From assembly GCA_009617715.1 (NCBI GenBank), contig VTFK01000271.1, positions 248,001-312,000 of the forward strand: a stretch of 64,000 nucleotides of DNA. The letters are read 5' to 3'. Made by a program: the position numbers and the translations under genes. The DNA is from Plectrocnemia conspersa (lineage: Eukaryota; Arthropoda; Insecta; Trichoptera; Polycentropodidae). Under the pieces are notes generated by a model. That model did no database searches and had not been told where the DNA came from. It saw nothing but the letters and a program-made list of their open reading frames with translations. Positions within the stretch are counted from its first letter, which is position 1. The number at the start of each line of letters is the position of its first letter. Of the stretch, positions 1-12,872 are shown piece after piece.

Positions 1-1839
1 ATTTAATTATGTTCCTGTTCTTTACATTCAGTATTTTTATTTACAATACTCTAATGATTGTTCAATTATTATTATTTTTTATAATAAAGTGATTAAATAA
101 GATTCTTTTTATCATTTCTTAGAAATAAATATACCAAGAGAAGTCTTACACATTTTTATTAATCTTAAAAATATATAATCAATTTATATTTGTATACGTC
201 ATAATATTTATTATTTCAATGGCAAATAAGATACAAAGCTACAATATTTTAAAGGAAGATAGCGGCACTCTGTAATTATCTATTTATATTTAAACAATTA
301 ATGATTATTTTAACAATATACACAAAAAAATAAATACATTACATAAATAACTAAATATAAATCCAACTGTCATACATTCTTATCTCTTTTTAAATGCGGA
401 AATTTGTTGTATTTATATATTCTCAACAAATTCATCTGGAATGTTTATTAAGAGTCCGAATTTGATATATGATATTGACTAAAATATTTACTGCAAATTT
501 TAAAATCTATTCTTTGTCACTATTCATTTTAACAATAGGAATATAAACCACCTTTTTGGCACGAAAATATAAAAAAATATAAATCAAAAACGTTTCTAAA
601 GATTGAATGTCAATAACAACTTCAGTCAATATGTAAATTTATCCTTTTGTTCATGTAAATAGATTTTTATAAAATTGTTTAAATTCTACTGGTTGATCTA
701 AAAACTAATTTTAGCATTTTTATGGTCTTCATATTGCCTTATTTGCATTATTCATATGAATATTAGAAACAAAATAAGTGCCACGAATTTTTTAATATTA
801 TATCTTCATGATCAGCGAAACCTTGGCACTTGTCGCTTTTATAATGAAACCATTTTTTAATTATATATTATAACTAAATTTTAATAAAACTGTGTTACAA
901 ATTATTACAAATAAATTAAAACATATATGGCAGTTGGCACATATTTTATTTCCAGTATTCATATAGTTTTTCATGTAAAATTAATATTAAAAATATAACA
1001 TCACACTTGGTTATAAAACTACATATTTCAATATTCCAAATATTATATTTGTTAAGAATGATATTTGCGAATAATGTAAATAATAAATTGATATCGATAT
1101 ACTTTATCCATATTAATACACATCAATTATCACAATAGTAAATCATTGCAATACTTATCTGGTCCATATTACCACTCTATCGACAACAATCATTGCACAT
1201 TTAGAAAAACTATATAGCTAAGAAAAGGATCGAAAAGAATTATATAATAGGTAAAACACCTTTATGCCCCACCCCAATTTTATCTGCTGTTTGTTAATAT
1301 ATATTGAAATCAATTGTCATTTTATATGTATTAACACGAGTTCACAGGTGTGGAATAAAAATGTTGTACTAATTACTAACATATACAATAGATTAAAAGC
1401 TCACACAGCCTCATATAATTTAAAATATAAAATTCATGATGAAATCTAGTTACTTAAAAGTAAAAGGAACATTAGGCAAAATGCACTATTTAAGTATAGA
1501 GCCTAGGTAATTAAATCAATTTGAAACCTTCGTTGTGTTATAGTAATATAATATTAAAAATGTACATACTTAGTTGATACTGTGTAATAAAAATCATCAA
1601 AGTGCATAAAAACGTGATCCAACAACAAGTACACAAATGGAAGATCGTTGCATATTTTGTTCAACACCAAATCAAAGCAGTTGTGCATGATCGATTTAAA
1701 TGTAACACGAAAATTAATAACTAACAGGCTATAGGAATGGTAAAACTCTGCTGCTATCTATATGACTAGATGCGGAGCACCGTTCGACACGTCCTTACTT
1801 ACGTATAAAATTTATAAACTATTCACACAACTTCAACGT
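1..1839. other. AT-rich region downstream of the palmitoyltransferase gene
   Basis: No coding signal is visible here on either strand: short ORFs only, low-complexity AT-rich sequence, no recognisable repeat ends. Part of it is presumably the 3' UTR and flank of the minus-strand palmitoyltransferase gene, whose stop codon is at 1840. I could not fix a polyadenylation site. Confidence 0.5.
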
Positions 1840-4800
1840 TCACTGTTCGTAAAGCAGCGAGGTGGACGCAGTGGAGAAAGGCGGAGTGTCGGACCAGTTG
1901 TCGGTGTCGAGCAGCAGCTCGGCGTCCTCTTCTATGTGGCGCTGCGGATAATTCACGCCGTCTCCCATGCTGCCAATGGTTTCGGAATTCGTTACAAGTT
2001 ATCAAGAAAATTCATAAGCAAAACTCCCATACTTACTAACAATTTATGAATTTATAATAGACTACAACTTGATCAAATATTAAATATGATACAGTAAAAT
2101 TAATATCAATTGGAACTATGGTAAACTAATATAGTTAAAAATTCATAGTACTTGCTCTATTGTCGCTAAATTGGCAGCAGTGTTACTATTGTTTATAGTG
2201 GCTAACAGGTGGCAGTAGGAATCTATGCATGCAACTCAAATGCACAGCAATAGCTTAACAGTTAATAATTTAGTTCAGTACGGTGATGCATGTCTGTCAA
2301 TCCAGCAAGTGTACGAGTGGACTAGAAAGTTCCGAAATAGCGTGATTGACGGCAAATTGGCGAGTAATAGTCCACATAGTGAATTTGATGACTCAGGCAC
2401 TATTACAGCACTTTAAAGAAGAGATTCTGCACACAACCTTCTGCTTCCATTTTGCGATGAATGAGTGGTAATTTTGGAGCATCAAGAACACGCTTATCAG
2501 TAGGACATACTCATATCTCAAGAAACATCTTCGTCCTGCAATCAAATTAAAACGACGCAGATTTCCAAGAACAAGTGTTTTATCGAAACATGACAATGCT
2601 CCATACTGTTCATCCAACGGTTATCTTCGTTTTCAGTGATTTAAAAAAATTTGAAAAGAGGTTCGGATTCGACGAAAAGTTGCAGCAGGTGGTGCATTTT
2701 TTTAGTTATTCATTCACTTTTTAACCTTTTGAGCGGTATCGCAGTACATATACAGTGATCAATCTTTCACTACTGTTTTGAGGTACCCTAGATAGTTATA
2801 TATTTACATATATAACTGATATTTATATAATTCATTTTTAATTCGATTTAATGTATATGATTACTATATAAAATAATACCAATAAATTAAAGAGTACGAA
2901 ATAAATGAACATAACAAAAAATGTTTTATATTAATTTTATAAAAAAATATTAAGAGCCTCTGAATTAATTTTAATTTTTTTTTTTTAAAAAATTAAAAAA
3001 AAAAAAATAAATTAATAAAATTTAATAATAGAAGTGTTAAAATAAATGATTAAAACATACTAATCAGGCGCATACGGTGAAATACATTCTCTTTCGCTCA
3101 CTCGCATGTTAAATGACGAGAGTGAGTGAGAGATAAGAGCGTGCATTACATGCGTTCTGCAAGCCCACTTCTTCTCACTCACTCACGTCACTTTACACGC
3201 GAGCGAGCGAAAGGGAATGTATCTCACTGTACGCAGCTGATACTAATATAAAAAAGTAGTAAAATAAATCAAAGCAATAAAACACCGATTTTTTTCTTTA
3301 ATTTACTATGAATGCGTAAAATTAGCTCACTAACATATTAACAAATGTGTATAAATTAAGTCACTACTCAAAAGGTTAAGCGCTTTAAGTGAAAAACTGT
3401 CTTTTTGTAAATTTTTTGTTCAATAGATTACAAGACATAAAATATATTGAGGTTCTCATTAAACTCACACTCATTTGTACAAGATTTAATAAAAAATAAT
3501 ATTTTCACGTCTGTGCAAACCTTCAGTCGTCGCCGAGCAATCGTGATAGTTGCATTTGTATCCTGTTCAACGCAAGTGTGTTTCAAGCCTCATTGAGCGA
3601 AGAATTTGCGTTAAGAACTCAAACAGAATAAATCCAGAAACACAGAGAAAGCTGATTTCGTTGAAATAACTCACAAAACTGTGGCTCACTCCAGATTTTT
3701 TTAATAGTATTGCCCAGATTCGTCAGGGATATTTTGGGGCGAGAATATAATTAGCCCTTTTCTGAATAATGTTTGGTTAATTTTTGAACAACATTACTAT
3801 ATAAATACGGAATCAAAAATATATATTACATATATGAAGACTCCAAGGCAAAAAATGTTAACCGACATATATTGCAAAAAATAGTAAATATACAACACTA
3901 AGTTTAATTTGTTCTTTTCAATGAAAACGGCTAAGTAACTAATTGTACTTTCTCTAGGAGCCAAATATTCCATATACGGCATATATTAAATTGTTCTTGC
4001 CATATGTGTTTCAACATTTGGTGTTGTATGTTAGTTATAGGATAAAAAATAATCTGTTTCATGAATCTGTAAAAGAATTAGGTAATTAATTTATTTTATC
4101 AAAAAACAACGATAAAAACATTTTAGGTTATGTCATATATGCCTTTCATAAAACCGTAGTTAACTATTTGATATTAATTTAAATGCCTTTAACGTATCAT
4201 TGAACAGAATATTTTGAAATGTTTCGGTTGAAGTTTTATATCAAAAATTTAAGTAATAGGTATATTAAAGATGAAAATACATTAAATTTTATATCCACCT
4301 ATTTTTTTATGAATTACAAGATAATCTGCACATTTATAAATATCTCTAGACTACGTTTATGTTGGTTAACATATTCTTGCTTTGGAGTCTTCGTATATTA
4401 TAATGAATTGAATACTGGAAGTAATTATAGGCACTAATTGCCATAGACATGTTTTTATATCTAATTTAAATATCATATGTATAAAAATCATTTTTTTTTA
4501 TTTAAGTGTAATAATTAATTTATTTCCAGCATTCAATTATTTATGATCAAAAATTTAAGCTTTGTGCTTTTAAAAATTAAAACGCTAATTTAATTTAAAG
4601 CAGAAGTAAAGAATGTAAAAAAGATTAATTGATGAAAATGACAGTAATTAAAATATATAGATGGGGAATTCTATATTAGTCGACAATACAAAACCTAAAG
4701 CATTTAGTATTCGGTAACAATAATTTCTATTATACAGTACTTATTGTTACATTGAAATAACGTTTACATATGAACCGACAAGTATATTAGAAAAAGCGAC

Positions 4801-7800
4801 AAAATGCCTGTGGTACAAAGTAAATCAAAAGTGTATTATGTGATGGATAGTAGTTTTATTGCTTTTAAATAAAGAATAACCAAAAATAATAAATAAAACA
4901 TTTTGCCCTTACGACGCAATTACAACATTTTCTATTTAAAATAATAACATCTATGATGATCAAGCTTGAGTGTGTAATTTTGGAATAGCGGATAAAATGC
5001 GAGGGTCAATTAAAACATGTTTTCAGATAAAAATTAATTTTATATTCTTATAATCGTTTCTTTTTATAAGTGTAAATGTGCATTAAATTAAATTATATAA
5101 TATTAAACTTGAAAAGTACTGACATATTATTATGTATGCAATAATTCCTAATCTCTTACATCAGTCGGCACAAATTCACAACACTTTGTGCAAGCTATAT
5201 ATATGTATATAATATAATGCAATGATTTTTGTACACTTAACGTAAAATAATATTTAACACAATGGAATAAACCGAAGAATAAGTTACACGAAAATAAACA
5301 AAAATGCGTTGAATAGAAATTAAAAAATGTATAAAAAATAAATTATAAATGTTACCATATTTCTAACTTACATAAATATATTTATTCATTTTGTAACAAT
5401 TTGTGAAACGCCTGATAATGTATAAATAATAATAAAAAAATAACATTGTAACGAACTTGTTCATTATTTGCCATAAAAAACATCCTACACCCTCTGTCTA
5501 TTTGTCTATAAGATAAACTAAAAAAGTTTATGATAACATATGGCTATTTATTGCTAAACATATGTATAAAAATTTGTAAATTTATTGTATTATATATTAA
5601 TGTTTATTAATATAATAACGGCACTGTTTAAAGTAGCACAAATGTATTTTAAAACCATCGATGGATAAGGCGAATAAAAAAAATGGTAAACACACTACTT
5701 TTAAATACACAACCGTAGTGATTTTGTTCGTTTGTGACTATTGAATTATTAACACTGCTCTAACTACTTATTAGACAAGACAATAATTGTATCAGTCAAA
5801 TATTATATTGGTGTTCTAGACGCAAGTCTTTTCACTATATATGGATTAACAACGATGTATTAAGTACCGCTTTCGATCATTGACGTATTGCGAAAATGAA
5901 TAAAACTCATCTATTACAATAGTTATTTTACTATACAATCTGTGGAATTGGTAGATTTCTCGCTGGATAGAGGCTTGTTGATTCATTCTCTAAAATATCT
6001 GGATAACCGCTAAGAACAGAAAAAACAAGCTACTAAAAATTTAAGCAAAACGAATATAAAATAAATTGGCGAAGCATGAAATTTTGTTATAATAAATATA
6101 TAAAAAAATATTATTAAAACATAACAAAATTTCATTATAAAAATATATAAATAAAATATAGCTTTAACCTTAAACATACATAAAAAAACGAACATTGAGA
6201 CAAAATATGGAAGCACCTATTCTTTATACAGAGTGGTTCAAAAGTAGTTTAACTATTGACAACTTTTAGCGTTCTGAGAATTTGTTCTCTAGACATCAAA
6301 ATCATTGAATCTATGATCCATTGTTTTAAAACAGAATATAAATTGAGAATCTTTATTTCAAGTATTTCTGACAAAAAGGGAAAGTATATACTGTATACAC
6401 CATAGTATGTAGCTAAAATTCTGGCTTACTTGGTTAACAATTTTTACTCTCATGAATGATTTGAGTATTTATCTTCAAGGAAAAGTGATAGGTATATTGA
6501 ATTATTTCAAAGAAAATATTCTTTGGTTTTGTATGATCGACAGAGACAATATCTTTTTTGAATTCATAACTTGTACTGTGCATGAAACAATTGTGACTCA
6601 TTTGGAAATGCTGTCAAACTCAAATGGATATTATAATGGATTTTTATTAATTTAGCAAAAATTTGGAATAGTTTGTGTTTCATTAAATTTGCAATGGCAT
6701 ACTCATATACAATAAATCTGAATTGAGTTATTTTTTGTCAATCATGACATAGTCTAGGAATCGTCTTAATGCGGATTGCAATCAGCAAGAAAGTTCGACG
6801 TTTTGACAAAATCATGAACAAGAAGATCTTATATATCCATTCAATCACAATTATTCAATATATTAGGAAAGTATGAAGAAGATAACCAAAAATTACACCA
6901 GCATAAATTTGTATTCAAGTACTTTTGGAGTGAAAAATGGTAATGTTTATGCGACATAAATTTTCTTTAAATAACTAAAAAATCTATATTTTGTACTTAT
7001 AGACAAATACTCGTGGACCACCCTATATAAAAAATCTTGAATATCTATTAATTTAATTATTGCTTTTTGTACTATTCGTTAATTGCACATATCCAATATT
7101 AACTACAGCATAGCTTAAAAAATGATACACTGCAATATCATATTAATCGAGATTACAAATAATTGTTCTTTTATCATAACAAATATAAAGTCTTAAAAAC
7201 ATACACTATAATTAATAAAATTATTATTGTTGTATAAAGAATCACACATTAAAATATTATCGATTTAATAACATTAATAATTACACTTTATCTAGGCAAT
7301 ATTAATTCATTTTCGCCAATATTAATTAGTAAAAGCATCATAAGAAAACGGTATAATATATAAAGTATTAAAAACGGACGCTTAATCTATCACAAAAATT
7401 AATATTAATAATAATGAAAAACACTGAAATTTTATCCATACGGGAAGTGCTTTTAAACTGCACATGATTTAAAGCAATCATGCAACTATTGTATATGAAA
7501 AAACGATCTACTTAAATAATCTCAGTCTTTGATACATCGTTATTGTAAGCGCATCAAACATAAGCGAGTATGCATCTAATGCTCACACGTGAGAACTTTA
7601 ATCAAATGCTTTAAGATGAAGACACTTTTATCCGGTTATATCTATGTATGTGTAATAATAGGATAATAGACTGGTATTTAATAAAACAAGCACAATACAT
7701 ATGTTAAGCTGTTCAAAAGAGTAATATTTTTTAATAATGGTACGTTTTAGCTATATTTGTATTATTATAGAGAAAAAAAAACAGATTGGTTAATATTGTA

Positions 7801-10800
7801 TTTTTAAATATTTTTTCTTCAATTCTATGGATCAAGCTATATTCTATCTTTGAGCTTTTCATATAAAAAAATAAAAAGGTGTTTGAAATAAGAGTTGACA
7901 TAGATCCACAGTGCTAATAAATACAAATATGTAATTAACATTATATTTTTTTAGATTAAATTAAGACCATCGTGGCCTAACAGGTTACCCCAATGCGCCA
8001 CGATGGTCGAAAACATTTTTCGCGTTAAATTAGTAAAGGCCATAGAACCATTGCAATGAACGCAGCAGTATTTTTTTTTAAGAAAATGCACAAAAACAGT
8101 TGTGCTTTTAAGTAATATTAAATTATTTATATTAAAAAAGTTCATTTTGTGTTAGCGTTTTAAGGCAACATGAATATTGAAAAAGCAGATCACAAAGTCA
8201 TTATATGGTGAAATATTTATCAGTACTAAAACAACACACACACACAAAGTCAAAGCTTTACACTGACGTCACTCAAAAAAATAAAAAATGAGCTTTAAGC
8301 TTATGGTGAGCTAAATGAAAACCTTACAAGTGCAATTAAAATTCAAAACACTGCTCTATTGCCATGTAAATTGGCAGCAGTGTTACATGTAGTTTGAAGA
8401 GTAAATCAATAGTAGCTTGAAATAGCCGCCACTCTTGCATAATTAATCAAAGTGGAGCAGCTCTCTGATGTTCGTGTTTTGAGTAGTGAAGAGATGAAAT
8501 CCATTGTAATTCATTGACGAAGTTCAGTATTGTGATGCATGTATGTCACTCCAGCGAGTGTATGTGTGGACTAGAAAGTTCCGAAAAATTATGGTCTCTT
8601 CTTCAATAAATTAAGGTTTTCATTTGACGTATACATTTCACAGAATAATGGATAAATTGTATTTTTTTTTCAAAGGCTGCTGTGACATTTTATGTTGCTA
8701 TGGCCTTTAAAACATATCTTACATTTAAAAATTTGATATTTTTTTAGCACTGTGGATTCAGGGCGTGGTTGTAGATAATACTATTTGTAATGCATGGAAA
8801 ATTATCTCATTCCATGAATTCCGTTCATTACACATACTTAAAATGTTACAAACAAAGCTATCTTTAGTATAACGTTTTATGGCAAAAAATATTATTAACA
8901 TAACTGAACGTATCATCTATATCTTGGGTAACAGCATTACATAAACAATTCTCATTATCTCTATTTTCATGTAAGTCAAACAATTATTTGTTATCGTTTA
9001 GTCTCGCTATCTATTCATGAGTCATCGACTTTAAGGCAGATTATTATGTCAAGTTATGAATCAACATTCTTTTATATATTTAACATGAAAAATGTAAAAT
9101 CTATTCAATGGACCTTTTATTTGAGCTATCGGAATTGACGAAAACAAATACTTATCACATACTATTTTGAACAGAAACACAAGTGTGCGCGCGTCGAGAA
9201 CGGCACTTCTATTCTCACCGCAATAATTATACATAATGGACATTTTTCATCAGATGTCTGACCTTGATCGGGTGGTGCCCATTGAATCGTAACCTCCTTG
9301 AACGACGATTGATGCCGGAGCGTTAATATGAGTCAGCCTTCGCAGTTGATGCACTCCGCTCACGGGGAATTCGCAACCGTCCCCGTTGCTATACAAAAAT
9401 TTATCCAGTCCATTTATAAGACTGTTATTTCATGCTTTTCATAATAAATGAGAACAATTCACAGGCATTTTTAAACATATATAAATATAAACGATAACTC
9501 ATGTGTGTATATATAATAATAATTAAAACTAAATTAAATAACTATGAAAATAAAATATGTTAATAGAAAGTTTTCGTATCGAAGATAACTACTATCCAGC
9601 ACTATATTATTTTTTTTAATGTAATATGTTAGTTTAATAATTCCGAATATACTTGTGAGTGTTTATGGTATATGGCGTTTTGTAAAGAATCACTTACCTA
9701 GTAAAGATGGGCAATAGCCAAGTTTTTCGATTGTCGCCGAATACTTCTTGAAAATTATTATATCGACCCAATGAAAATCCATTCTTGTCTAATCCGGATC
9801 TAAATATAGGCGCCCTGAATGCCTCTGTAATAAAATATTAATAAAAGATCAGATTAATATATAAATAAAACTCAAAATAATCAATATACAAACCTAAAGT
9901 TGATCTATTCTGCATAACCAAATAGCAGTGGTATCCAAAAAATGATACCAAACTAATGGCAAACATCAATGATACAAAAAATAGGAATAGAATGTGAAAT
10001 CGTCCCATTCCTTGAAGATCTCCCTAAAATTAATTACAAAATAGCATATTACTTAAAATCATCAAATAAGCGTTTAAATTTACATAATGTTGATTATAAA
10101 ATAAAATATACAATATTAACATATTTTTGCCGAATTTTATACAATAGTCTATTCCAAATATTCCTTTACTATTAGTCTTTACTGTCAGTCTATTTAAAAA
10201 TTAAATGTCTTTAATTTTAGAATATCTATAGATTTCTCTACAATAATTGAAAATAGTGTACATCAAAAATAAAATTAGTTTTTAACATTTTAGTCATTGA
10301 TACAAGTCAATTAAGAAATAACTAAATATCTCGAAACTACGTTGACATTTTGCATTGATTATATATATATATATATAAATTCTACTAGGTTTCAAAACAT
10401 ATTTATCACAAATCATAGAGAAATAGAAAAAAATAAACCACAAAACATTATTTCATGATCAAAAATCTATTTTTTTTATTTAACATCTACAAAGTTCGAA
10501 AATATAAATGGTCTTTTTAACAATTAAATGGTTTTATTTATAAAGATTTTTGAAATTATTAAAAATATTTTGTTTTGAAGTTATTAAAAAGTTGAAAATA
10601 AATATAAATTCCTTGTGTATTTATTTAAGGTAAATCTTAAAATTTTCGTCTTTGGAAAAGGATTCGTTGCAGAGTTATTCATAGGGTGTTCACTGTTCTG
10701 ACCAATACTCGCTTGCTATCGCTCGCTCGCACCTAATCTGTTCAACAGTAATGCACAAATAATTTGTTATACGAAACAATTATTTTATATATTGCTCATT

Positions 10801-12254
10801 TAAATTGTCCTAAAAAACGTGTTTTTTTGAGTAATGTTCTAAAAATTTTTTTATATTTTTCTGTTGTATATTGATTATTTACCTAAAAAAAGAGAAGAAA
10901 ATAATATCGATTTTTTGAACAACTTTTGAAAAATAGTAGTGATGTGCAAACACATGGGTTATTAGCTTACTCCCACTTCTTGCACTTGACCTACATCTGG
11001 AACCTCTCCCACTGCCCATTCAGTGTGTCCTGAGTTGCTTTTTGGAGTGCACACATTGCTGAAGATTTCGCCCGTTTACTTTATAATTTAACATTTTAGG
11101 TGCTAAACAACGATACATCGTTGCTTGTCATTAAATAAAATAAATGTTACCAAAAATCATTGATGGCATTATGATGCTCGAAAGAGTAATTTAATTTGTG
11201 AACTTGTTGCTCGGTTAGTATGACAATGGCATGAAATAGTTTTTGAACGACTATTTTAATTATCACTAGTTAAGGAAAATATTAATAAATAATCTTACAC
11301 TAATACCAAGACTCATTGGTTATTCTTAGAATTTTTTATTTAATCTACATATATAGCCTTTGCTTTCGAATGACTCATATAATATGTATATTGTACCTGA
11401 ATATAGTCTAAAAATATCAAAATTTATAAGATAACTTATTACAAACCTTCCAAAATCTAATGAAGTATTGTAGATTGGTTAACGCTATATAAAGGCAATA
11501 CAGAAGCGCATAACCGAGAAATAAGATGAAGAATTTGTAATTGTAAAAAGAGACACAGTTGTTGACCCAAGGACAATGATGATCCATTTTTAAGACACAC
11601 GTGCCGCATACGCTGCAATGATGCGTCCTGTCCGGCTTGATATGCACGCATCGATCGCAGTATCTGATAGCTCCGGATATTGTCCTTAAATTCAATTAAA
11701 ATCATATATAACATAATAATGTACTATTATTTGTATTAAACAGATTACATACCTATTATAAACGGGCAGGTCTTGTGCAAATATTTCCAAAAGTCTTCTT
11801 TGCGCTTCTTCATTTTCGGCAGACAAGAGCTTCTCGACTTCGCTCTCGGGTATTTTAAACTGTGAAATCGAACAAGTTGGATTAGGATTAATTCTAGTTA
11901 GGGTTATGTTAGTGGTGAGAACCTTGGCTGGAACGCGACCTATGTCCGTGAACACCGTTTGCCAGTACGACCAACAGAACATCGCAAACAGCAAGTGGTA
12001 GAACACCAAGTAGATGGCTTTCTCGAAATTGCTCTCCACTGTGACTAAAATCAGAAACGAAGTGAGCTAGGCGTCTTTCGGGCGTCGAGGATGAGCGAAC
12101 ACTTACGAAAGCATAGCTGCACCACATAGGCATAGTAGGACCAGACGACGATGGTGAGAATGAAGAGCACCGGTAGCCACTTGAGAGCTCGAACGCACCG
12201 CGAGCAACAGACGTTGGCCGCCGACGGGCCCGCCTTCACGCCCGCGCCCGACAT
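1840..12254 (-). CDS. ZDHHC15/20-like: DHHC palmitoyltransferase, ZDHHC2/15/20 subfamily (7 coding exons)
   Basis: S-acyltransferase that attaches palmitate to cysteines of membrane-associated proteins at Golgi, endosome or plasma membrane. Coding exons: 12254-12107, 12044-11753, 11684-11447, 10023-9894, 9824-9698, 9388-9263 and 1969-1840; total 1191 nt, 396 aa, phases consistent. The start ATG at 12254 (MSGAGVKAG) was chosen over an in-frame ORF extension to 12329 because the family N-terminus (cytosolic Cys residues, then a membrane segment) begins here. Two membrane segments lie in the N-terminal half. The Cys-rich domain in exon 3 holds CDRC, HHCSVC and the catalytic DHHC at about residues 181-184, followed by PWVNNC. 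Two more membrane segments follow, then an STLE version of the TTxE motif, then a PaCCT-like motif (FQEVFG). The C-terminus (NGFSLG, WLLPIF, GDGCEFP) resembles ZDHHC20 and ZDHHC2; the exon 2-3 joint (LPVYNRT) resembles ZDHHC15. The last exon encodes an acidic tail ending LLYEQ. If the final donor is not used, translation would stop at 9250 after RSRSDI. The first splice acceptor (12044) has an alternative at CACAG. Confidence 0.9.
2155..2650 (+). mobile_element. Degenerate mariner-like transposon fragment, copy A
   Basis: One frame reads [20 protein letters not shown], like the N-terminal helix-turn-helix of mariner transposases (x-S-x-x-x-V-x-x-W-x-x-x-F). About 230 bases on, after stops, comes a stretch like [12 protein letters not shown], which resembles the HDNARPH block of the catalytic domain. 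The middle of the transposase is missing, so the copy is dead. It shares its left edge (CTCTATTG, then AAATTGGCAGCAGTGTTAC) with the copy near 8353. Assignment to mariner rather than another Tc1/mariner branch is inference. Confidence 0.55.
3068..3236. repeat. Inverted repeat, about 65 bp arms
   Basis: The left arm (about 3068-3132) and the reverse complement of the right arm (about 3168-3236) match over most of their length: both carry GTGARATACATTCYCTTTCGCTC, then GTGAGTGAG. The spacer is about 35-40 bp. The arms are far more GC-rich than the flanks. Looks like a foldback or MITE-type element; target-site duplication not clear. Confidence 0.7.
6223..7024. mobile_element. Possible TIR-bounded non-autonomous element
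   Basis: The left edge reads TATACAGAGTGGTTCAAAAG, and the reverse complement of the right edge reads TATATAGGGTGGTCCACGAG, about 15 of 20 matches in opposite orientation. A TA at each edge would suit a Tc1/mariner-type insertion. No intact transposase ORF lies inside. The match is short and imperfect, so this is tentative. Confidence 0.35.
7965..8008. repeat. Hairpin, 12 bp perfect arms, 20 nt loop
   Basis: GACCATCGTGGC at 7965-7976 pairs perfectly with GCCACGATGGTC at 7997-8008. The minus strand of the stretch (TGGCGCATTGGGGTAAC) faintly recalls a tRNA A box, so a tRNA-derived SINE scrap is one reading. No B box was found. Confidence 0.6.
8340..8610 (+). mobile_element. Degenerate mariner-like transposon fragment, copy B
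   Basis: Shares with copy A (2155) the left edge AAATTGGCAGCAGTGTTAC and, about 180 bases later, a frame reading [16 protein letters not shown] then TRKFRK, matching the same helix-turn-helix region. The rest of the transposase is lost. Same orientation as copy A, 6.2 kb apart, in the same intron. Confidence 0.5.
10655..10740 (+). repeat. Dispersed repeat, copy 1 of 4 (GTTCACTGTTCTGACC family)
   Basis: Inside the third intron of the palmitoyltransferase gene. Carries a GATTCGTTGCAGAGTTATTC block, then GGGTGTTCACTGTTCTGACC and a CGCTCGCTCGCACC tail. Related blocks occur at 37255-37370, 54580-54650 and 58190-58275. Confidence 0.6.
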
Positions 12255-12585
12255 CGCCGCACCATCTGTCAAAAGCCGACGCGGTGCTGCCAGATAGCTG
12301 AACGGTCGTGACTTGAGAAAAATAACCAAGAGAGATTATTTTAGTAAAGAAGAAATAAGCTGTAGTATACGCTTTTATGTGAAATTTTATAAAGTAAAAA
12401 TTAAATTAAACCTATTTTTTAAAGACAACATTAATTTTACGAATATGTGTGTAAGGAGCCTAAAATAAATAGAGAACAAACAAAAAATTGTGAATTTATA
12501 AAATTATAGAAAATAAAAGAAGTTGAAAATTACAAAAATCATTCGCCTAGCTTTCATTTTATCAAAATTTATCCGTAAGACGAGC

Positions 12586-12872
12586 GGATAACGCAACGCA
12601 AGTATCCGATAGCCGACGACTCGAATATCAGATACTAGCGTATATTTTCTTTATTAAAATTCATATTATAAGGATTGATAACCAAACTGTAATTCTTAGT
12701 ATCATCTAAGTCGCTACGATACTCGAGTCATCGAGTATCGAATATTTACTTTGCTTTTGTACGAACAGCCTTGGGCCCTTCGTAAACAACGAAACGCAAG
12801 TATCCGATACCTGACAACTCGAGTATCGGATACTTGCGTATATTTTTTTATTATAATTCATATTATAAGGGC
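12586..12872. repeat. Direct duplication, each unit with a palindromic core
   Basis: Two units of about 85-90 bp (about 12586-12680 and 12785-12872) both read ACGCAAGTATCCGATA, a spacer, a reverse-complementary arm, TATATT, and then TTCATATTATAAGG. In the second unit the palindrome is perfect: ACGCAAGTATCCGATAC pairs with GTATCGGATACTTGCGT (17 bp arms, 12-14 nt loop). A related shorter piece, GATACTCGAGTCATCGAGTATC, sits between them near 12718-12740. The region lies between the divergently transcribed palmitoyltransferase and FKBP2 genes, so a regulatory role is possible, but transposon debris is equally likely. Confidence 0.65.

Larger units (their letters stand above)
1970..9262 (-). other. 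7.3 kb last intron of the palmitoyltransferase gene
   Basis: Donor AAG|GTCAGA at 9262 and acceptor GGCAG at 1970 (read on the minus strand). The joint restores an AGC serine codon and keeps the frame. The intron is AT-rich and holds two degenerate mariner-like fragments (about 2155-2650 and 8340-8600), a 65 bp-arm inverted repeat (3068-3236), a possible TIR-bounded element (6223-7024) and a short hairpin (7965-8008). I see no other gene inside it. Confidence 0.6.
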
